The notes: generated by a model from the letters alone, not told the origin. Shown: positions 33,750 through 43,719, counted from the first letter of the stretch. The stretch is 64,000 nucleotides of DNA from Pontibacter cellulosilyticus (GCF_014306105.1 NZ_JACRVF010000001.1:558001-622000), one strand, 5' to 3'. Numbers and translations are program-made.

Positions 33750-36194
33750 TTGACATCACGAGTATACATATACGCCCTTGCATTTACAATTCTTTGCATA
33801 ACCGGCTGCGTGCCTACCAGGTATTTAGGTGAAGAGGAGCAGTTGTTGGTTAGCGTTAAACCAGTGGGCCTAAATTACGTGGATCCCGTTGCTATTCAGG
33901 GCCTTTACCGGCAAGAGCCAAACCGGCTTGTGCTTGGTTCTGCGCCTTACCTAGCACTTTATAATTTTGGGAAAAAGTTTTACGACCCACCCAAAATACA
34001 GCAAAAAATAGAAGCACTGGAGGCTAAGCGTCAGGAGAAAATAGCAGAGGCCGGCAAGGATTCCGTTGAGATCGCAAAAATACGGAATAAGTATGAGGGT
34101 AAAGTTGAGCGCCTTGAGACAAAATTAAAGGAAGGCAACCTACTGATGCAGATCGGTGAACCGCCTGCCATTTACGATTCGCTGCAGATGGAGCGTACTA
34201 TTGATCAGATAGAGATCTACCTGAACTCTAACGGATTCTTTAACAGTGAAGTAAGTTATACAAAAGATGTAAAGCGGGATAAGTTAGTGTATGTTACCAT
34301 TAATATAGATGAGAAAACGCCTTACCGCTATTCAGATTTTACTTACACTATCCCGGATACAGCTATAAAGCAGATTGTGCTGAGAAATGCTGACAGGTCT
34401 TTGTTGAAGCTGGGTGATATTTATGACGAGGATGTGCTGACCAGTGAAAGAGACCGGCTGTATAATCTGTTGCGTAACCGGGGTTATTATGATTTTGCGC
34501 GCGCTTATATCAATTTTGAAGTAGACACAACAAAGGCAGGTAGCTATGCACAAGTAAACACCATTATCCAAAACCCTGATGAAAGCAGCCGCCACAAAGT
34601 TTATACAATAAACAACGTATACTTTAAGTCAGATATAGATCGGTTTGGTATACCGCGCGACACGGTAAAGTTTAACGGCATTAACTACACGGCTTATAGA
34701 CACCGTTATTCTCATGAAATACTTGATCAAAAAATAGACATACAGCCGGGACAGCTATATAGCCAGCTGCAGACAACGACCACGCAACGGAAGCTTTCTA
34801 ACCTAGATGTGTTCCAGTTTAACAATGTGCTGTATAACAAAGTCACCTCACCGTTCGATTCTGTTTATCAGCTTAATGCTTTTATTAATGCTGTGCCAGC
34901 TAAGAAGTTTCAGGAAACAACAGAGGTAGGTATAAATTTTACGGAGCGAAAACCTGGTCCGTTTACCAGTGTGCGGCTGCGTGTTAGAAACATTTTTGGC
35001 GGTGCCGAAAACTTGGATATTGGCGTGTATGGTGGATTGGAAGGACAGCTAGCACTAGTAGACACGGACGAGGAAGCTAAAACGGACATGATTAAGGAAT
35101 TTGGCGGCAATGTGTCGATTACATTTCCGGTTATACTTGTTCCTTTTACAAATAAAAGCCTCCTCTCCGACCTTAACCCGAGAACACGTGTATTTACAGG
35201 GCTTTCATCTGAAGAACGAAGCGAATATAAGCGTCTAAATTACCAGCTTGGTCTGGATTATATTTGGCAGCGCTACAGAAATCCATCGCAACCGCCTGTG
35301 ATGCAGTATACCTTCTCTCCTGTCAATTTTAACATCATAGAGGTAAACCGTGTAGATTCCACGTTCATCAGATACCTCGAGAGGTTTAGTAACAGCAGAT
35401 CGCTGGCTGAAAGTTTTGAGAGTGCGTTGCTCTCTTTTATGTCGTTCAACTTTATTTACAACACTAATGATTTTGCGCAGACCCGGAACGCCAGGTATTT
35501 CAGAACGCAGGTAGAACTGGGTGGACTAAGCCAGCAACTAGGGTTGAACCTGAATCTTGGCGACCTGCGCACTTTCCAGTATGGCAGAATCAATCCGGAC
35601 TACAGACGCTATATTCCGTTAGGCGGCGAGCGCTTGTTTGCTTACAGAGTAAATGCTGGTGTAGCAAAGCCACTATTCGACTCAAACGTTTTGCCATACG
35701 ACAAGCACTTTTTTGCTGGTGGCGCCACGAGTGTACGGGCCTGGCAATCCAGAAGACTTGGCCTCGGCTCATACTTTTCTACTACCCCGACTGAAGTAAA
35801 TGGAGATACAATTCTTGTCAGAAACTTTAATGCAGAGCAGCCCGGTGAGGTGCTGTTGGAGGGCAGTGCTGAATACCGCTTTAATATGTTCAGCTTTATT
35901 AATGGTGCTGTGTTTGTGGATGCGGGAAATGTATGGGAACTGAAGAAAGACCCTGCAAAACCTGGTGCCAATTTTGAGTTTGGCCGCTTCTATAAAGAAT
36001 TAGCCGTTGGTACAGGTTTCGGTATCCGTTTCGATTTATCTGTAGTTGTGCTCCGATTTGATATTGCTACCAAAGTAATAGACCCCGCTGAGATTAAGGG
36101 TGAAAGATTTGTGCTGGATAACTTCAAATTCTCACAAATATTTACCCGTAACAACCAAACTTCACTTAACATCGGAATCGGGTATCCATTCTAG
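33750..36194 (+). CDS. BamA/TamA-family outer-membrane assembly lipoprotein (TamL-like)
   Basis: An 814-residue outer-membrane protein of the Omp85/BamA group. Residues 1-20 form a signal with the lipobox ITGC, so it is lipid-anchored, as in the Bacteroidota TamL subgroup. POTRA-like domains occupy about residues 120-360. The C-terminal half is a 16-strand barrel, with GGATSVRAWQSRRLGLG (the VRGF/Y-like loop) and a last strand ending in Phe (LNIGIGYPF). The start is a TTG at 33750. TamA/TamL helps insert proteins into the outer membrane with TamB, not seen here. Confidence 0.88.
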   Translation: MTSRVYIYALAFTILCITGCVPTRYLGEEEQLLVSVKPVGLNYVDPVAIQGLYRQEPNRLVLGSAPYLALYNFGKKFYDPPKIQQKIEALEAKRQEKIAEAGKDSVEIAKIRNKYEGKVERLETKLKEGNLLMQIGEPPAIYDSLQMERTIDQIEIYLNSNGFFNSEVSYTKDVKRDKLVYVTINIDEKTPYRYSDFTYTIPDTAIKQIVLRNADRSLLKLGDIYDEDVLTSERDRLYNLLRNRGYYDFARAYINFEVDTTKAGSYAQVNTIIQNPDESSRHKVYTINNVYFKSDIDRFGIPRDTVKFNGINYTAYRHRYSHEILDQKIDIQPGQLYSQLQTTTTQRKLSNLDVFQFNNVLYNKVTSPFDSVYQLNAFINAVPAKKFQETTEVGINFTERKPGPFTSVRLRVRNIFGGAENLDIGVYGGLEGQLALVDTDEEAKTDMIKEFGGNVSITFPVILVPFTNKSLLSDLNPRTRVFTGLSSEERSEYKRLNYQLGLDYIWQRYRNPSQPPVMQYTFSPVNFNIIEVNRVDSTFIRYLERFSNSRSLAESFESALLSFMSFNFIYNTNDFAQTRNARYFRTQVELGGLSQQLGLNLNLGDLRTFQYGRINPDYRRYIPLGGERLFAYRVNAGVAKPLFDSNVLPYDKHFFAGGATSVRAWQSRRLGLGSYFSTTPTEVNGDTILVRNFNAEQPGEVLLEGSAEYRFNMFSFINGAVFVDAGNVWELKKDPAKPGANFEFGRFYKELAVGTGFGIRFDLSVVVLRFDIATKVIDPAEIKGERFVLDNFKFSQIFTRNNQTSLNIGIGYPF

Positions 36195-36307
36195 GATCGG
36201 TGATCAAGAGCTAAGGTTTAGTAGGTCATAAGGTGTGTCACTACCCCAGAGCTCATACTTATCAAAGCGGAGTTAGAGCAGAGTTGAATTCACATTTAAG
36301 ATTAAGA

Positions 36308-36340
36308 CAAAAAAGAAGCCCCGTCATCTGGCGGGGCTTC
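36308..36340 (-). terminator. terminator of the fused E1 gene
   Basis: GAAGCCCCG...CGGGGCTTC followed on the minus strand by six T, a 9-bp perfect stem with an 8-base loop. Confidence 0.85.
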
Positions 36341-36366
36341 TCTGTTTTTATACTCAATACTTTGTA

Positions 36367-38445
36367 TTAGTACTTCAATAACTCTTCCAGTGCCTTTGCA
36401 ACTTTATCCGGGTTAGGCAGCATCATTTTCTCCAGTTCCACATTTAGCGGAATAGCCGGTAAGTTAGCAGCGCCTAAAGTATAAACCGGCGCATCAAGCT
36501 TCTGGAAACAATCTTTCGATAAGCGTCCGGCTAACGACTCGGCAAACGAATTCATTAATGGCTCTTCCGTCAGTACCAATGCTTTACCGTGGCGCTCAAC
36601 AGATGCTTTTACCGTGTCGTAGTCCAGTGGGTTTAGCGTGCGCAGGTCTACGATCTCTATACTTCCCGGGAACTGCTTAGAGGCTGTTTTAGCCCAATAC
36701 ACACCCATGCCATAGGTGATCACAGTTAAGCTGTTGCCCATACGGATTTCCTCCTCATCGGCCTTCTGCACAATATTAGCTTTACCTAAAGGCAGAATGT
36801 AGTTCTCGTCTGGCTCTATGGTTTTAGCATCTTCTGTGCCCGGCACCTTAGACCAGTAAATGCCTTTATGCTCCAGCATCACAACTGGGTTCGGGTCCAA
36901 GAAAGCAGCTTTCATCAGGCCTTTCATATCGGCGGCATTGCTTGGGAACACCACTTTAATGCCCCTGATGTTTAGCAATGTAGACTCTATACTTCCGGAG
37001 TGGTACGGACCACCGCCACCGTAGGCACCAATTGGTACACGGATTACAGATTGTATCGGGAATTTACCATTGCTCAGGTAGCAGCTCTTTGATAGCTCTT
37101 CTACTAACTGATTTATACCTGGCCAGATATAATCAGCAAACTGGATCTCTACAATAGCCTTGGCGCCTACAGCCGACATACCCGCCGTTGAACCCACAAT
37201 GTATGCCTCCTGAATAGGCGTGTTAAATACGCGGGCATCGCCATACTTTTTAGCCAGCAAAGCAGCCTCACGGAACACACCACCCAACTCACCTCCAACA
37301 TCCTGGCCATAGAACAAGGCCTCCGGGTAAGTTCGCAAAATATCGTCTACTGCGTGCAAGGCCGCATCCACCATAATCGCTTTCTCTGCTCCAGCCGGTG
37401 TTCTTTCCCCTTTTTCCTCGGTTACCGGGGTTGGGGCAAACTCATGCTCATTAAAGGTTGATGGATCAGGGTTAGGCGCTTCCAAAGCACGGTGATAGTC
37501 TGCAGCCACAGTAGCTACAGCTTCCTGCTCCAGCTGGTCAATTTTCTCCTGGCTTACATCTGCATTTAACAACGCGTGGCGCAATTTAGGAATCGGATCA
37601 TCCACAGAGTGCTGGTTCAGGTTATCGCCACGGTACCACTCACGGCGTACGCCAGACGTATGGTGACCCAGTAACGGAACCTTCGCGTGCACCAGTATTG
37701 GCTTTCGAACTTTACGGGCATATTCAAAGGCAACGCGCATTCCTTCATACGACTCTTCAAAGTCAGAACCGTTTACACGCAGGCGTTCCATTCCTTTAAA
37801 ACCGGCGGCATACTCATATGCATCCATGGCGCGCATTTCCTTGCCTGTAGCCGAAATGCCCCAGTCGTTATCCTGGATAAGGTACACGATAGGCAGATTT
37901 TTAAGTATAGCCATCTGGAAAGCCTCTGCTACTTCTCCTTCGGTTACAGAACCGTCACCCAAAGAGCAGAGTACCACCGGCTTCTCCTCACCTTTCAGCA
38001 GCCCCTGGCCTTCGAGGTAAGCAATGCCATGCGCCATGCCTGTTGCAGGAATAGCCTGCATACCAGTGGCTGAACTCTGGTGCGGTATCGTCGGGAAACC
38101 TTCTCTTCTGAGAGACGGGTGACCATAGTAGGTACGACCTCCTGAGAACGGATCGTCGGCCTTCGCCATTAGCTGCAGCATGAGCTCGTACGGCTGCATA
38201 CCAATACCCAGCAGAATAGAATCATCTCTGTAGTATGGCGCAGCGTAGTCGTAAGGCTTTAGCTGGAAAGCAGCGGCAAGTTGTATGGCTTCGTGGCCCC
38301 GTGAGGTACTATGCACATACTTACTGCAGATAGCTTTATTTTCTTCGTAGGTGTCTGCCAATGTTTTGGCAGTAACCATAAGGCGGTAAGCTTTTTTAAG
38401 CAGATCAATGTCCAGCTTAACAGCTTCCAATGTATCTTTTGACAT
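36367..38445 (-). CDS. 2-oxoacid dehydrogenase E1, alpha and beta parts fused
   Basis: A 692-residue TPP-dependent E1 component with the alpha chain (residues 1-330) and beta chain (about 355-692) in one polypeptide, common in Bacteroidota. In alpha, GDGSVTEGEVAEAFQMA carries the TPP/Mg motif (GDG...N) and TSRGHEAIQLAAAFQL the N-terminal mark. In beta, GYGMGVYWAK-like and EIVDLRTLNPLD are typical. E2 and E3 are elsewhere. It may serve branched-chain 2-oxoacids, but pyruvate or others cannot be excluded. The ATG at 38445 is one option; an ATG nine bases upstream is the other. Confidence 0.88.
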   Translation of the reverse strand: MSKDTLEAVKLDIDLLKKAYRLMVTAKTLADTYEENKAICSKYVHSTSRGHEAIQLAAAFQLKPYDYAAPYYRDDSILLGIGMQPYELMLQLMAKADDPFSGGRTYYGHPSLRREGFPTIPHQSSATGMQAIPATGMAHGIAYLEGQGLLKGEEKPVVLCSLGDGSVTEGEVAEAFQMAILKNLPIVYLIQDNDWGISATGKEMRAMDAYEYAAGFKGMERLRVNGSDFEESYEGMRVAFEYARKVRKPILVHAKVPLLGHHTSGVRREWYRGDNLNQHSVDDPIPKLRHALLNADVSQEKIDQLEQEAVATVAADYHRALEAPNPDPSTFNEHEFAPTPVTEEKGERTPAGAEKAIMVDAALHAVDDILRTYPEALFYGQDVGGELGGVFREAALLAKKYGDARVFNTPIQEAYIVGSTAGMSAVGAKAIVEIQFADYIWPGINQLVEELSKSCYLSNGKFPIQSVIRVPIGAYGGGGPYHSGSIESTLLNIRGIKVVFPSNAADMKGLMKAAFLDPNPVVMLEHKGIYWSKVPGTEDAKTIEPDENYILPLGKANIVQKADEEEIRMGNSLTVITYGMGVYWAKTASKQFPGSIEIVDLRTLNPLDYDTVKASVERHGKALVLTEEPLMNSFAESLAGRLSKDCFQKLDAPVYTLGAANLPAIPLNVELEKMMLPNPDKVAKALEELLKY

Positions 38446-38532
38446 AGAATGCATTTCTTTTGCCCGAAAATAAGAAATTTCGGCCTTTTTCTAAAATCCT
38501 GCGCCGGGCTTCGCTTCTCCGGCAATATTCGG

Positions 38533-38540
38533 TAATTTTG
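38533..38540 (+). promoter_or_regulatory. -7-like box TAATTTTG upstream of hemF
   Basis: TAATTTTG matches TAnnTTTG, 190 bp before the hemF ATG. No matching -33 element, so it is a weak candidate. Confidence 0.3.
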
Positions 38541-38730
38541 CAGCGGCTATACTTTTAGTAGGCAAAGGACTGCTTACCAAAGGTCAAACGGCTTAGCAGT
38601 AGGTGTTCTTTTATGATCTGAGGAAAATATTAGCTCTTCAGATTCAACATGAAGTATAGCTTTATCGGGACATTGGATTGATCAGAACGAAACTATCTAA
38701 TGTCTTTTGTAAAATAACTTCTAGCAGAAA

Positions 38731-39630
38731 ATGTTCAGAGATAAAGTAGAGGCGTTTATGCGCCAGTTCCAGAAAGATTTGTACCAGGCGCTGGAAAAGT
38801 GCGACGGCGGTGCAAAGTTTAGTGCCGATGAGTGGGAACATGAAGGCGGCGGTGGCGGCATTTCCCGAGTAATTGAAAATGGCGCTGTACTGGAGAAAGG
38901 TGGCGTAAATTTTTCTGCTGTGCAGGGTGAGCTGTCTCCCCAGTTTCTGAAGATGCTGCAAATGCCCGATCCGGCTTACTTTGCTACAGGTGTTTCGGTG
39001 GTAATGCACCCGCACAGCCCCATGGTGCCCATCACTCATATGAATGTGCGCTACTTCGAAGCCGGCAACGGACAAGCCTGGTTTGGCGGAGGAATCGACC
39101 TTACTCCTATTTACCTTGATGTAAAACAGGCGCGTGAGTTTCATGAGCAGATGAAAGCTGTTTGTGATAAGCACCACCCAAGCTATTATCCGGAGTTTAA
39201 GAAATGGGCTGATGATTATTTCTATAATGAGCACCGTGAAGAGACACGAGGTGTAGGCGGTATTTTCTTTGACAGGCTAATGGCTACGGATGAGATAAGC
39301 ATGGAAGAGCGTTTGGCCTTTGTGCACGATGTGGCCTATGCATTCATCCCTTTTTATACTTCCATCATGAACCAGAACCGTGATCTGCCACACGGAGAGC
39401 GTGAAAAGCAGTGGCAGCTGATTCGCCGTGGCCGCTACGTGGAGTTTAACCTGGTATATGACCGTGGCACTAAATTCGGCTTGCTTACCAAGGGCAGAAT
39501 CGAATCTATTTTGATGAGTTTACCAACCCATGCCTCTTGGCACTATAACTTTAAACCAGAGTCAGGCAGCCCGGAAGAGAAAACACAGCAGCACCTTAAA
39601 AAAGACATCGACTGGCTTAATGCGCAGTAA
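38731..39630 (+). CDS. hemF: oxygen-dependent coproporphyrinogen III oxidase
   Basis: HemF converts coproporphyrinogen III to protoporphyrinogen IX with O2, a late heme-synthesis step. The 299 residues match the family end to end. EGGGGGISRVIENGAVLEKG, the active-site region, is followed by HPHSPMVPITHMNVRYFE, WFGGGIDLTP and YNLVYDRGTKFG-like EFNLVYDRGTKFGL. The next gene, PAP2, follows 5 bp later. The pairing with the TonB receptor further on hints at iron or heme, but this is only inference. Confidence 0.97.
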   Translation: MFRDKVEAFMRQFQKDLYQALEKCDGGAKFSADEWEHEGGGGGISRVIENGAVLEKGGVNFSAVQGELSPQFLKMLQMPDPAYFATGVSVVMHPHSPMVPITHMNVRYFEAGNGQAWFGGGIDLTPIYLDVKQAREFHEQMKAVCDKHHPSYYPEFKKWADDYFYNEHREETRGVGGIFFDRLMATDEISMEERLAFVHDVAYAFIPFYTSIMNQNRDLPHGEREKQWQLIRRGRYVEFNLVYDRGTKFGLLTKGRIESILMSLPTHASWHYNFKPESGSPEEKTQQHLKKDIDWLNAQ

Positions 39631-39635
39631 TTTTT

Positions 39636-40208
39636 ATGGAGACGCTGGAGCAACTGGATAAAGAACTTTTCCTTTACCTGAACGACATGCAGAGTCCGTT
39701 TTGGGATGCTTTGATGATATTTGTATCGGAGAAGCTGGTGTGGATACCGTTTTACCTGGGGTTGATTTTATACCTGGTTTGGCGTTACCGCAAACGTAGC
39801 ATCCTGATGATAGCGATGGTGCTGGTTGCCATTGGCCTCTCCGATTTTATAGCATCAGGTTTGTTTAAGCCATACTTTGCACGACTTCGCCCCTGCCACG
39901 ATGCCTCGCTCTCTGAGTTCATCAATATTGTAGAGGGCTGTGGCGGGCAGTTTGGGTTTATGTCGTCGCATGCAGCCAACAGTTTTGCGCTGGCTGTTTT
40001 CTTTAACCTCATACTTTCTGACAGGTACCTGTACTTTAAGGTCATTTTAGTGGCCTGGGCTGTAATCGTATCGTATAGCCGCATTTACCTTGGTGTACAC
40101 TTCCCGGGTGATATTATTGGTGGTGCTTTGCTAGGCTCTTTCCTGGCTTATGTATGCTCTCTGGGTTATACTATTTTACTGAACAAATATCCCACGTTTG
40201 CGCGTTAA
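39636..40208 (+). CDS. PAP2-type membrane phosphatase
   Basis: A 190-residue membrane phosphatase of the PAP2 family, with five or six TM helices. The tripartite motif is intact: KPYFARLRP (K-x6-RP), SSHAANSFA (here S-S-H in place of PSGH) and SRIYLGVHFPGD (SR-x5-H-x3-D). Related proteins dephosphorylate lipid phosphates such as undecaprenyl pyrophosphate. The TonB receptor reading frame overlaps its last 11 bases, so the two are likely coupled. Substrate unknown. Confidence 0.92.
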   Translation: METLEQLDKELFLYLNDMQSPFWDALMIFVSEKLVWIPFYLGLILYLVWRYRKRSILMIAMVLVAIGLSDFIASGLFKPYFARLRPCHDASLSEFINIVEGCGGQFGFMSSHAANSFALAVFFNLILSDRYLYFKVILVAWAVIVSYSRIYLGVHFPGDIIGGALLGSFLAYVCSLGYTILLNKYPTFAR

Positions 40209-42633
40209 ACCTTTAACACAAAGTGCTGTTTCCTATGTGTTAAAAGGAGCCTTAGGTTTGCGAATTACTCTATATACTTTTTCCCTTCTACTTATACTAC
40301 TGGCAACGAATACAGCTTCAGTTGCACAGCAGTTTTATACCCTTTCCGGCCGAGTACTGGATGCCCAGACTGGTGAAGCACTTGCCGGAGCTACACTATT
40401 TCTAAAAGAAACCAAAGAAGCCGGAGCTGTTACTGACGCCACAGGCAAGTATAATTTTGCTGCCCCAGCTGGAAACTACACACTTGTCACGCGCTACATT
40501 GGCTACGACGACCTGGAGCAGCAGGTAGTTCTGGATAAGAGCAAGCAGCTAACGATTAGATTGAATGCAAAAACCTATGGCGTGCAGGAGGTTGAGGTAA
40601 TTGCCGAAAGGAGACCTCCAATCACGCAATCTGCCACCATGGGTCAGCTCGATATCCCCCTCGAAACTATCAAAACACTGCCGGTTCTTTTTGGAGAAGT
40701 TGACATCTTAAAAACAATACAGCTGATGCCGGGCGTACAGTCTGGTGGCGAAGGAAATACTGGTTTTTATGTACGCGGTGGCGGCTCAGATCAAAACCTG
40801 GTGCTTCTGGATAAGGCTACTATCTATAACCCGGGCCATCTGCTCAACTTCTTTTCAGTGTTCAACAGCGACGCTATCGTAAATACGACACTTATCAAAG
40901 GCAGTATGCCTGCAAAGTATGGCGGCAGGCTATCTTCGGTGCTGGATGTGGAGATGAAAGACGGCAGCATGTCAGATTACAGTGCTGAAGGTGGTATAGG
41001 TTTAATTGCTTCACGGTTGTCAGTGCAGGGGCCTTTTGCTAAGGAGAAGGCCTCTTTTATACTTTCCGGTCGCAGAACCTACATCGATGTACTTACTGAG
41101 CCTTTTCTAAAAGATACAGAGCAAGGCGGGGTACCCTATTTCTTTTATGACCTCAACGGCAAGCTAACTTATACTTTATCACAAAAGGATCGGCTATACC
41201 TGAGCGGTTACTACGGACGCGACAAAGGCACACTGAATCTTTCGGATGGCCGCTTTACATCCGACTTTAAGTGGGGCAACGCCAGCGCCACAGCCCGGTG
41301 GAACCACCTTTTCAGCGACAAGCTTTTCATGGATGCCACTGCTCTGTTGAGTAATTACAATTTTGAATTTACCTGGGAGTATGGGGGCTATACTACTGTA
41401 CTTGAATCCGGGGTGCGCGACTACAGCTTTAACCTCGATTTTGACTACACGCCCAATGTAAGGCACCACCTGCAATACGGAATACAATACACCTACCATA
41501 CCTTAAGGCCACGCACCGGGCAGGCTGAAGGTGAAGCAGGCGAGGCTTTTGCCACAGATCGCATCAAACCAAAATATGCTCACGAAACTGCCCTTTACCT
41601 CTCCGACGATTGGAACGTAACAGATAAGCTGCTGCTAAACCTTGGCCTGCGCAGCAGTTACTTTATGCAGGTGGGGCCTTTTAATTTATACCAGTTTAAC
41701 CAAAACGAACAGGTAACAGACTCTGCCAGGTATGGTAGCAACGACAAAGTAAAGGCCTTTCATAACCTGGAGCCGCGGATAGCGCTGCGCTACACGTTAA
41801 ACAGTAAGTCCTCTGTAAAAGCAGCCTTTACAAAATCTGCACAGTACCTTCACCTGGTTTCGAATGCGTACACAACCCTGCCTTTGGATGTATGGGTGCC
41901 AAGTTCTGCCATTGTTGCACCGCAGCGTGCCACGCAGTATGCCCTGGGCTATTTCAGGAGTATGAAAGACAACCTATACGAAGGCTCTGTGGAAGTATAT
42001 TACAAAGACATGCAGAACCAGTTGGAGTATCGCGAAGGCTATGCGCCGGGCCCAAGCAATCGTGATCTGGAGTATGAGTTTGTGAGCGGAAGCGGAGAAT
42101 CTTATGGCGTGGAGCTTTTTCTGCGTAAGAACCTGGGCAACCTGCAGGGCTGGTTTGGTTATACTTTGTCACGTACCACGCGCACTTTTCCGGATATAAA
42201 TAGTGGCGAAACCTTTCCGGCGCGCTTCGACAGAAGGCATGACCTCTCTGTGGTAGCCAACTATAAGCTGAATGATAAGTGGACGTTTGGAGGCTCATTT
42301 ATCTACGGCACCGGGCAGGCTACTACTATGCCGGTTAGACGCTATTTTATCGAAGGAAATGTTGTGTACCAGTACGGCGACAGGAACAGCTTTAGAATGG
42401 AACCTACCCACCGCCTAGACCTTGCTGCTACGCTGGAGGGAAAGAAGTATAAAAACATCCAAAGCAGCTTTACTTTCTCTATTTACAACGTATATGGCCG
42501 CCGCAACCCATTTTTATACTACATCGACAATGAAGGCACCGCTTACAGCGAAAGTATAAATTTGCAGGCAAAAAAAGTATCTATTATACCTTTCCCGTTG
42601 CCATCAGTCACCTGGAATTTTAGCTGGAAATAA
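40198..42633 (+). CDS. TonB-dependent outer-membrane receptor
   Basis: An 811-residue (maximum) receptor with a signal region ending near ASVAQQ and an N-terminal carboxypeptidase-D-like domain (LSGRVLDAQTGEALAGATLF). The plug follows (GVQSGGEGNTGFYVRGGGSD), then a 22-strand barrel ending in an aromatic strand (TWNFSWK). The first start option is the TTG at 40198, and a GTG at 40237 is a plausible alternative. It is followed by a DUF4249 lipoprotein one base after its stop, a pairing widespread in Bacteroidota. The substrate is unknown. Confidence 0.93.
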   Translation: MRVKPLTQSAVSYVLKGALGLRITLYTFSLLLILLATNTASVAQQFYTLSGRVLDAQTGEALAGATLFLKETKEAGAVTDATGKYNFAAPAGNYTLVTRYIGYDDLEQQVVLDKSKQLTIRLNAKTYGVQEVEVIAERRPPITQSATMGQLDIPLETIKTLPVLFGEVDILKTIQLMPGVQSGGEGNTGFYVRGGGSDQNLVLLDKATIYNPGHLLNFFSVFNSDAIVNTTLIKGSMPAKYGGRLSSVLDVEMKDGSMSDYSAEGGIGLIASRLSVQGPFAKEKASFILSGRRTYIDVLTEPFLKDTEQGGVPYFFYDLNGKLTYTLSQKDRLYLSGYYGRDKGTLNLSDGRFTSDFKWGNASATARWNHLFSDKLFMDATALLSNYNFEFTWEYGGYTTVLESGVRDYSFNLDFDYTPNVRHHLQYGIQYTYHTLRPRTGQAEGEAGEAFATDRIKPKYAHETALYLSDDWNVTDKLLLNLGLRSSYFMQVGPFNLYQFNQNEQVTDSARYGSNDKVKAFHNLEPRIALRYTLNSKSSVKAAFTKSAQYLHLVSNAYTTLPLDVWVPSSAIVAPQRATQYALGYFRSMKDNLYEGSVEVYYKDMQNQLEYREGYAPGPSNRDLEYEFVSGSGESYGVELFLRKNLGNLQGWFGYTLSRTTRTFPDINSGETFPARFDRRHDLSVVANYKLNDKWTFGGSFIYGTGQATTMPVRRYFIEGNVVYQYGDRNSFRMEPTHRLDLAATLEGKKYKNIQSSFTFSIYNVYGRRNPFLYYIDNEGTAYSESINLQAKKVSIIPFPLPSVTWNFSWK

Positions 42634-42634
42634 C

Positions 42635-43570
42635 ATGAAGCGTTTACAATTTATACTTCTGTTCGTTGCTGCGCTGCTATTAACCGGTTGTGAAGAGAAC
42701 CTGACGTTGGAGATACCTGAGGGCGAAGCAAAGTTGGTAGTGGAAGGACACATTGAGCAGGGAGCTCCTCCCATTGTAGTGCTTACTAACTCTGTTCCGG
42801 TTTTTGCCAATGTATCAGCAGAGACATTTCGGGATGCCTTTGTACATGATGCGCAAGTAACGGTAAGTTCTGGAGGCCAGGTTTATACTTTGCGGGAAGT
42901 GTCTTCAGCTGCTTTTTCAGATGAGCTTAAGGAACAGGTGGCACTGCAGTTCGGAATTTCTGAAAGCTTGCTAAACGGCAGCAATGGCTTTCCTTTTTAT
43001 GTGTACACTACCGATGCGCTTAAGGGAACAGTTGGCAATAGCTATGCATTGCGCATCAGCCACCAGGGTAAAGTGTTAACCGCCAGCACTACCATTCCAC
43101 ACCTCAACCCAATAGACTCACTCTGGACGCTTCCTCATCCTAAACCAGAAGAAGACAGCCTCAGGATACTCATGTATAAATATGCTGATCCGGATACACT
43201 GGGTAACAGCGTGCGTTATTTCACAAAACGCAACCAGGAGCCATTTTACCCGGGCCTGCTGGGCTCGGTTTTTAACGACGAATTGATCAACGGCGGCACC
43301 ATCACTTTTCCCTTGGATAGAGGTGAACCCCGTGGGCAGGCTGAAATAAACCAGGAGCTTTACGGCTACTTTGGCAAAGGTGATACTGTTACAGTACGCT
43401 GGGCTGCTATAGACCTTCCCCACTTCCGTTTCTGGAGCACATTGGAAAGTGAGCAAAACAGCAACGGCAGCCCAATTGGCTCACCCAATACAACGCGTTC
43501 AAATATAAATGGCGGCCTGGGTATTTGGGGCGGTTATGGAGTTACTTACCACAGGATAATTATCAAGTAG
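42635..43570 (+). CDS. DUF4249 lipoprotein, partner of the TonB receptor
   Basis: A 311-residue outer-membrane lipoprotein. Residues 3-18 are hydrophobic, with lipobox LTGC (Cys19). The domain belongs to DUF4249, whose members nearly always follow TonB receptors of this subfamily. LVVEGHIEQGAPPIVVLT is its typical start and WGGYGVTYHRIIIK its end. It may be the surface-binding part, in the way SusD is for SusC, but no function is proven. The stop-to-start gap is one base. Confidence 0.88.
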   Translation: MKRLQFILLFVAALLLTGCEENLTLEIPEGEAKLVVEGHIEQGAPPIVVLTNSVPVFANVSAETFRDAFVHDAQVTVSSGGQVYTLREVSSAAFSDELKEQVALQFGISESLLNGSNGFPFYVYTTDALKGTVGNSYALRISHQGKVLTASTTIPHLNPIDSLWTLPHPKPEEDSLRILMYKYADPDTLGNSVRYFTKRNQEPFYPGLLGSVFNDELINGGTITFPLDRGEPRGQAEINQELYGYFGKGDTVTVRWAAIDLPHFRFWSTLESEQNSNGSPIGSPNTTRSNINGGLGIWGGYGVTYHRIIIK

Positions 43571-43637
43571 GTATTTGTGTAGACCAACCACACCTGCCCC
43601 TAATTCCGACAATTTAGGGAGCTAAGTATCCCTTTTT

Positions 43638-43719
43638 GTCATTTCGAACTCAGTGAGAAATCTATTTAAGATTAATTCTGAAAGGATTCTATAAAGATCT
43701 TTCCTATCGTCGAGATGAC
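43638..43719. repeat. REP-like inverted-repeat element
   Basis: About 82 bp bounded by inverted copies of GTCATTTCGAACTCAGTGAG (left arm continues AAATCT). The right arm, reverse-complemented, is GTCATCTCGACGATAGGAAA followed by GATCT. Related ends GTCATTTCGA...AGAAATCT are frequent between genes in Bacteroidota chromosomes. A half-copy is at 12910-12935. It lies between two converging genes (DUF4249 and ribE). Confidence 0.75.
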
